Assembly: GCA_012934845.2 (NCBI GenBank) | Contig: WNNJ02003751.1 | Coordinates: 124,001-188,000, forward strand | Length of the DNA: 64,000 bases | Reading direction: 5' to 3' | DNA from: Pomphorhynchus laevis | Taxonomy: Eukaryota; Acanthocephala; Palaeacanthocephala; Echinorhynchida; Pomphorhynchidae | In this document: positions 57,601 to 64,000 of the stretch, one piece after another | Position numbering within the stretch: the first letter of the stretch is position 1 | Layout: each line of letters begins with the position of its first letter | Position numbers and translations under genes: made by a program | Notes under the pieces: generated by a model | What the model was told of the DNA's origin: nothing | Seen by the model: the letters and a program-made list of their open reading frames with translations, nothing else | The model's database searches: none

Positions 57601-58120
57601 GATCTTATAAACTAACATTCTTGTTTATTAACTATCTTTACAGATTGTGTTGAATAAAACCACATTTTGGTGTTTACAACAATTTATTCAACACAAATGA
57701 CGTCTGCGACAGATACAACGATCGATCAATCGATTCTATCAGAGTCAAATACCACCGTTACATGTACCTTAACTTTTGCATAAGTTCGCAATTCGGAATA
57801 TTAATTCCCGATAAAATCGTTTTTATTGAATTGCATGTAATTAGATCATGTGGAAGTGACGTGCAAATATTCTCTTTGACTTTACTCTATTTAATGTAGA
57901 CTGTAAAATATTAAATCAATTATTTGAAAGAAACTAATTAAGAGTTATGTTTAGTTAAACGAGTATATTCTTTAATAAATGGAAGAGTCAAAGAATTAAC
58001 ACAAAGCTTTTATAATGCTAACATATTTGTAACATGTGAGTTCCAAAACTAAGCAGCAGTTCAGCCAAAGACAGTAATCACAATCTGTACCGCTGACAAC
58101 TTTTAATTTGAATAAATAAT
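57601..58120. other. 3' flank of gene B, no gene seen
   Basis: Contains a short near-palindromic phrase 'gttgaataaaaccacatttt ... caacaatttattcaac' near 57648-57690. Otherwise AT-rich. The 3' UTR of gene B must lie in 57601-58120, but no convincing polyadenylation signal stands out among many AT-rich candidates. Confidence 0.4.
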
Positions 58121-61100
58121 TTAAAAGTTTTCAATACATCTTAAATTAATGACTAGTTTGTAGTCATCTTCACAAGTCCACGCGTCTGTGATTATGTGGA
58201 GCTTCAAACAATTTCTAAACAGCGAAAAAATAATGAAAATAAGTTTTGTATTAACTTACATATGACTGAGGTCGACAAGATTATTTGCCCTTTGAAACCA
58301 TCGTTCCAGTGCATAGCTAAACAATTTACAAAAGCCAATATAAAAAAGAATGGCAAATTAATGCCTTGTATAACGAATAATACTTTAAAAACAAATCAAT
58401 TTGTTTTACTTTTGCGATAACTTAAGTAATTACAGATCGTCGATTTCAACTGTACCAAAAATCTTTAAAAATTAGGGGTTTGATGTTAAGAGTTCGATGT
58501 TATGTTTACAAACTAAAAAAATTATTTACAAGATGTGAATTCTGACAGAATTACATCTTCTAAGTATATTATCATACTAATAAATGTGTAACAAACTCAT
58601 TTGGCAAATATAATAGTCATATTTTAGCTATATTTTTGTATATGGATTAAGAAACGTGATTATTGAACTAACGTGTGAATAACAGATTTTGATGGCATAA
58701 TCAAAACATACCTCTTAAGCTCTTCACCGCTGTAAGGGCAGTTTCGAGTTGTAATCTCACATAGGCTTGTGATGTGAAGTTGTCTAAACAGTGCAAATAT
58801 TATTTTTGCGTTATCCAATATTGTAATAATCTTTAATAAATGTGGAAATAAAGTAATTTACGAATCTAATTCTGCATATTATTCATCTAACATGTAAACA
58901 GTAGTATTAGTATACCACTTTCAAATCTCGAAACGGACCGAAGACCGCCTTGGGCTATCAGAAAGAGAATTCTGGTATGTCGCCCGGGATCGCGATGTCT
59001 GGAGTAGTTTGATTTGTGCACTGCCTCCACGAACCGACACCTGGACCAGTCGCTGACAAAATAAAATTTTTATCTTGAAAAGAAATTGTTGTGTTGTTGA
59101 ATTCCTTTCAGAGGTTTACTGTGGATTAAGTACTTTCAATGTTGTGTAGCTGCATGGCCACACTGATGAGCCCACCATGTTGTGATGAGTATACCACCCT
59201 GTAGTGATGGTGAGGTTATTAATGTAACGTCACCAGTAGTTTTCAATTCATGTAACCACTATAGGTGGAGTGACGAATCTTAGCATCTGCGCTAGAGCTT
59301 TGCTGTTGCTTTGCAGTTAGAGAGCTTTTGCTAGTGTATTGTGCTTCAGCTGAATACCAGCGTGTTGCTTGTTCAGCAACCTTAGTATGCTGATGAAGGA
59401 AGGAATTTCTTGTCAAGAAATTGTTGAACAAGAAGGAATTGTTGAACAACAATTTCTTGTTGTCCTGTGAAGCCACTGCTTACGTCAACCCTACTTGATG
59501 TAAGGATGGTAACCGGTTGAGGAGCGTGCGCTTAGTGAATTCCTTTCATAGGTTTACTTATGATTAAGGAAGGAATTTCTTGTCAAGAAATTGTTGTTGT
59601 GTTGTCATTAATTAATGCGGTATGTAAAGTAATTTAATTAATTCATCATCATACATATGATATCTTAAAAGTGGTTTTAGTATAATAAAAGGGGTTTATA
59701 CGATGTTTGTTAAGATATGTTAACATCAAGATATTGACATTTTTAAGAAACTTTATAAAATTATAAAGAAGTTTTATGTAATTTCTATAAAATTATATTT
59801 AAGATTAAGATATTTACATGTTTTAGTAAAATTATGTAGTTTCAGTTAAATAATCCGATTTATTCTTTTATTAATTTATTTATGAACATATTAAGTTTTA
59901 ATTGTTTGTAAAATTCCTCACAAAATGTCTTCATTATATGAAGATATATATTTACAAAGGAAAGTTTACTCAAAACATCTGAAACAGGAAATAAGACTAA
60001 AAATACAATCTCGAAATATTCCATAAAGCATTACTTACGACAGTATAAAAAATATGCAAACTATAATTTTATTACAAACGTAGCATTAACCATTTTAATT
60101 TACCTTTTAGATCTTTGGATAAAAGTACATAAATAAAATTATATTTTGTGCCAATGAAGAAATCATATTGTAACTGAAAGATTAATAATTGGAGCGAACT
60201 ATTAGTTAGGTCAAATTTTAGCCGATCAACAAACTTTGACTTACAATGGATGTCGACATATAGATTCTGTGATTACATTTACTCTTTTTATTTGTCTGTT
60301 TTCTCTCAGATCACTAAAGCGGAAAATCTGCTTTAAAATTTTAAGCTAAAAGATTAAGTAGTAAATTATGTGACATATACACAAATTTTTATGTTAATTT
60401 TAGCCATTAAAATAAGTGATCAAGATGCGCTATGCTTAAAGGTAAAATTTTATTTACATTTCACATGGGTATGTATATTATAAATAAATAGATACTGAAA
60501 CATGGACGGTTAATGTTTAGAACATAATGTTATATTATCATTTTATAATGTAAGGTAAAATAAAGACAATTAAAACAACACAGTTGCTGTGTTTTGATCG
60601 TTTTCGATTATTTCGATGAGGAAAACAAAAATTAGTTTATAAGCTGAACCTATTATTATTCGATTTGATAAATAAATTACAAAGTAGATAATTTGTTGGG
60701 TTTGTTAAATGTATGCTAACTTAGTAAATTAAGTTTGCGTAAATTACTACGAATTAATTAAAAATTAAAAAATACAAAAATACTGTGGACTACTAAATTT
60801 GTAACTATAATGATTAAACCAGCCATGTTCCCTCCAAATCGTTTAATTAGCCATATGATTAATTAAAATTAATATTGTTCGATATAAAATTATATTATTT
60901 AATTTATACAATTAAATTAATATAAAATTTAAAAAATTTGTATTTAAATACAATTTATATATTAGATATTTTATTAATATTTGAGTAAAATCAAAATTTA
61001 ATTTTAAAGTTTAAAATTATGCCAAATCAAAATTATAGTTAAGTAAATTAGAAATTGTGCTGTGTTAAGATCTAAGTCTTAATTTGTAAGTCAAAATAGA

Positions 61101-63959
61101 ATTTAATAATAATTATAACGCCTATCTAACAAAAATTAAACCATCAAATAAATATAAATATATGGATAAATTGAATTAATAGAATCCTTAAATATTTTGA
61201 TAAATCAAAATTATTTAAAAGTAGGGACATCTATATTTAGACAAGTAAGGGTGTTCCAATGGGTAGTAATAGTAGCCCAATTAAAGCTGACTTGTTTTTA
61301 AGCTTTATAGAATATGAATTTGTTCATACCTGTGTAAAAGCTAAATCTAAACTATATAAATATATAAAATATATGTTTCGATACATTGATGATATATGTT
61401 TATTTAATTCTAATAATTTTTATTCAATTAGTGAGCACATTTATCCAGAAAGCCTTATTCTTAACAAAACTAATATTAATGATAAAGAAGGTGTATATCT
61501 TGATATGAACATTAAATTAACATTAACCAAAACTCCTATTAATTTATATCGTAAAGATGACATATTTAAATTTACAAGAAACATATTTTTGCATGAGCAT
61601 TCATGCATACAATATAATATAAAATATAATACATTAAATAATGAAATTTTAAGAATTGCAACAATATGTAATGATATTGGCTTTCTTCAAAATCATTTAA
61701 ATAATTTAATAGATACATTTTTTAAACTAGGTTACTATAAAAATAACATCAAGCAGAAAATAGTAAAATATATAAATCAACACAATAATATAAAGAATAA
61801 ATTTAAACTCATAAGTGGCAAATTTTTATGGATGGATAATAAATAATATACTTTGCATTAGAATAAGATACTAGATAGTTATTTCAGAGGAAATACATCA
61901 TTAGCATGTATTTGGCCCCGTTGCTATGTTGGGTAGAGGAGTTAGGGGCCGAAACCTGATAGCATAGCAGTTCCTCCTTATGACCTCTAATTCTTATTCT
62001 GATACAACGTCTGTTATTTATTAGTCAATTCATAAAAATGACGTTTATTTTAAATTTCATTTTTTAACTTGATTTAAATTATAGAAAATCTAAAAACAAT
62101 TTTTAATTTTATTGCTTAATTATTTAGATTTGATTTAGCATTATTGTTTTGTTTAGTTTATAATTATATTAAATTCGTAGACTCAGTTAGCTGATTTGAT
62201 TACAAATTACTATTAAACCAATTATTGTTGTAATCTTCACAAATGAACCCAAAATTTAATCTTACATTAAATGCACATTCCACTGTATACTGATATTGAT
62301 GTCTATTTGAAGATCTGAATTTGCTAGTATTCTATAAAACAATCACTAATGATATACCAAAAGTGTTACTTTATACAGCTTTCGTAATTGTGCATTAACA
62401 CCAATGTCGTATCGTTCTAGATTCTTCAGAGGGTTATTACTTAGATCCCTATAAATGTAATGGGAAGCAAAATTGAAACAATGAAGTTGAATTTGTAAGT
62501 AATTTGTCAATGTGCAAGTTTGCATGTACAAAACACATACAATATATTATATCCACAATGATTTGTAGTAACATAGCATATTTTACCTTCGAATATCTCA
62601 GTTTGAAATTTCACAAGCTGAAAATTCTTTTTTCTTAGAATGTACAGTCTTTTTACAGAAAAATATGTTTGTAATACAGAACGTGGATGATGATATATGG
62701 TGTCTGTGGTTCTTGTTACATAATTATCAACTACTACGGTAATAAGCAGCTGTAGAATTCAAAATTAAGACTAAACGGGATTCGAAGTTTATCTTCACGA
62801 CTGATGTGGATCTCGACTGATGTCAGTTGAAAACATAACTGATGTCAGTTGAAAACCATTTCAACTGACATTACTGGAGATTATAAGTTCACAAATTCAA
62901 GTACATCCAGTTGACAAGGGAATGACATAGTATTCAAATACAACAGATGATAAACATGGATATTTAAATGTAATATAAAAATTCTGCAATGTGAATTTGA
63001 TATATGATAGTATTTAGGGATATAACTTGTGGATTATTACTTACATGATATTTAATAACCTTATATTATATCAAGTAATAACTTTATGTCTAATGATACG
63101 TTCGATGTGCTATTAAATTGTTCAGGACGTTTAAACACCGAGAGAATTGAAAAATAAAATTATTGTTCACAAATTTTCGACTATTGCAATAGTCCTTTTC
63201 AGGTGTTATGTTTTATACTCTTTGTTTATTTAATAACTTTATACTATAACAGTAAGTATCGTCATTAATTAATGACGGTAATATTATTGACACAATACGT
63301 ACAAAGCTAAAATTTTTCAAAAAGAGATCGATCATAATATTTTTAAATATTTACTTTGATTTTGAATACAATTTAAATCTAAAATAAGAACTTACAATTC
63401 TTCCAGAAATCTCATTATCACTGGAAAACTTTTATCGATATTATCAATCATATTTGAAGAAGCATTTCTAAATAAAGTTAATATACAGCTATATTGACCG
63501 CATATGTGATGTGTTGTTCAAGTGCAACACAAATCTTTCTAAAGCGTTAATCTATAGACAAATGTTAGAAACATTTAATAAAAATGTAATAATAGGCAAT
63601 CGTTTACGAATTAAATTTTACATAATTTGTAAAAATGTATGAGTCATAAAATACAATTCTGTTGATAAACAGCATACTCGAATTATGCCATTCTAAAAAG
63701 CCCTTTAAAATCTCTTTGATTATTTTTGAAATCAATTGAAAATATTATGTTGTCAATCAAATTAATGTACGTACAGTATTTTCGTCTCACTTATATCTTT
63801 GCAATCGGAACCAAAGAGATCTACCAGTAAATTGTAGGATATATCCCTACGCACGTGAGTAAGTATTATATCAAACCATCATAAAATACTTACAGAACTT
63901 CAGTGGCGTAAAACATTCTAACTTCGTTTGCTTTTTGAATGTGATTTCCTGATAGATAT
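58121..63959 (-). CDS. LRR gene B, 3' part, inverted paralogue of gene A
   Basis: Minus-strand exons in transcript order: 63959-63894, (63820-63791), 62448-62377, 62331-62266, 60313-60245, 58783-58712, 58316-58260 and 58214-58121 with stop TAA. Each matches a gene A exon in order, phase and nearly in length: YLSGNHIQKAN; DLSNNPLKNLERYDIG; ANSDLQIDINISIQW; DLRENRQIKRVNVI; SLCEITTRNCPYSGEELKR; RWFQRANNLVDLSH; ITDAWTCEDDYKLVINL. Splice borders are AG and GT throughout. The C-terminal cysteines and tryptophan are kept, as in an LRR cap. Upstream exons lie beyond the window. Introns are shorter than in gene A, except for the one holding a Penelope-type element (61140-62210, opposite strand). The gene looks intact over the visible part. 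Function unknown; probably an extracellular LRR protein. Confidence 0.8.
58937..59056 (+). mobile_element. LINE C-terminal tail fragment
   Basis: On + the translation LGLSEREFWYVARDRDVWSS followed by LICALPPR and a stop resembles the last residues of LINE ORF2 proteins (ARDR-x-x-W-R-S-L). It lies in a gene B intron, opposite to the gene. Very short. Confidence 0.5.
59090..59610. repeat. Repeat cluster with inverted 'ttcttgtcaagaaattg' words
   Basis: 'gaattcctttca-aggtttac' occurs at 59099 and 59538, and 'aggaatttcttgtcaagaaa' occurs at about 59400 and 59571. The interval 59400-59465 is made of mixed direct and inverted copies of 'caagaaattgttgaac'. A minus open frame at 59476-59243 is low complexity and probably not a gene. 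It lies in a gene B intron. Confidence 0.6.
61140..62210 (+). mobile_element. Penelope-type RT element (family B), 5' truncated, best copy
   Basis: One open frame of 195 codons (61259-61846): MGSNSSPIKADLFLSFIEYE, minus nothing further quoted, corresponds to the RT motif before the active site. FRYIDDICLFNSNNF at about 61378 holds the active-site aspartates. The thumb follows (IYPESLILNKTN, RNIFLHEHSCI, NDIGFLQNHLNNLID, GYYKNNIKQKIVKYIN). No GIY-YIG nuclease follows the frame, unlike the elements at 6.6 and 35 kb. The tail (61850-62200) ends in 'cgtagactcagttagctgat' and is the source of at least eight tails in the window. It lies in gene B's intron between exons 62266 and 60313, opposite to the gene. 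The frame is uninterrupted but lacks its 5' half. Confidence 0.78.
62450..63400 (-). other. Gene B intron, no gene seen
   Basis: AT-rich. At 62810-62875 the word 'tgatgtcagttgaaaa' occurs three times, partly inverted. Around 63120-63210 there is a phrase ('gaaaaataaaattattgttcacaaa', abbreviated) also present near 33715-33790, a diverged repeat. Confidence 0.4.
63400..63959. repeat. Right copy of the inverted segmental duplication
   Basis: Reverse complement of 10501-11060 with scattered substitutions. It includes LRR exon 63959-63894 and the intron after it. It is the right arm of the inverted gene pair. The duplication may extend past the window edge. Confidence 0.88.
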
Positions 63960-64000
63960 CTAGTGAAAGTAAAATATTGTATGCTTGAAGTAAACCGTTC

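Noticed and set aside
59243-59476. Minus-strand protein gene of 77 codons
   Set aside because: The frame is built from direct and inverted copies of a 17-base word and is low complexity.

Overview
The window is AT-rich invertebrate (metazoan) nuclear DNA crowded with repeats. There are no operons, and coding exons are split by introns with GT/AG borders. The mobile elements include Penelope-like retroelements with GIY-YIG nucleases, several LINE clades, a MULE, a Merlin remnant and a tRNA-derived SINE. No sequence here fixes the phylum; an AT-rich flatworm, cnidarian, rotifer or arthropod would all fit.

The host content is a pair of related leucine-rich-repeat (LRR) genes lying tail to tail. 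Gene A is on + (exons from 3513 to the stop at 27527). Gene B is on - (exons from 63959 down to the stop at 58121) and continues beyond the right edge. Nearly every exon is one LRR unit of 66-87 bases, and every internal exon starts in phase 1 and ends two bases into a codon. The last six exons of A each have a counterpart in B in the same order and phase. At the far left and far right a block that includes introns also matches in inverted orientation (10501-11060 against 63400-63959). The two genes therefore come from an inverted segmental duplication.

Layout. 0-3 kb: AT-rich DNA, a Penelope-type fragment and an exact 590-base tandem duplication. 3.5-10.7 kb: the first LRR exons of gene A, with a GIY-YIG Penelope element in an intron. 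11.3-14.3 kb: a MULE with terminal inverted repeats that holds a CR1/Jockey-like LINE, followed by a hammerhead-ribozyme-like core. 14.6-18.3 kb: stacked Penelope-family tails. 18.4-27.5 kb: the 3' exons of gene A, split by a young RTE-like LINE with a 16-base target-site duplication and by an older LINE with a C-terminal nuclease-type domain. 27.4-31.3 kb: reduplicated copies of the gene A 3' end. 32-42 kb: an endonuclease fragment of a LINE and several Penelope-like fragments. 42.2-47 kb: a four-copy array of about 430 bases, an RT-RNase H retroelement of unclear family, and a perfect 77-base-arm palindrome. 47.5-57.6 kb: LINE remains of at least four kinds, mostly on -, plus a SINE and a Merlin fragment. 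58.1-64 kb: the 3' half of gene B, carrying one Penelope-type insertion.

The clearest biology is the inverted LRR gene pair. Its coding exons stayed alignable while the introns of A swelled with different transposons from those of B. Nothing in the window can be called a new defence or metabolic system with confidence.
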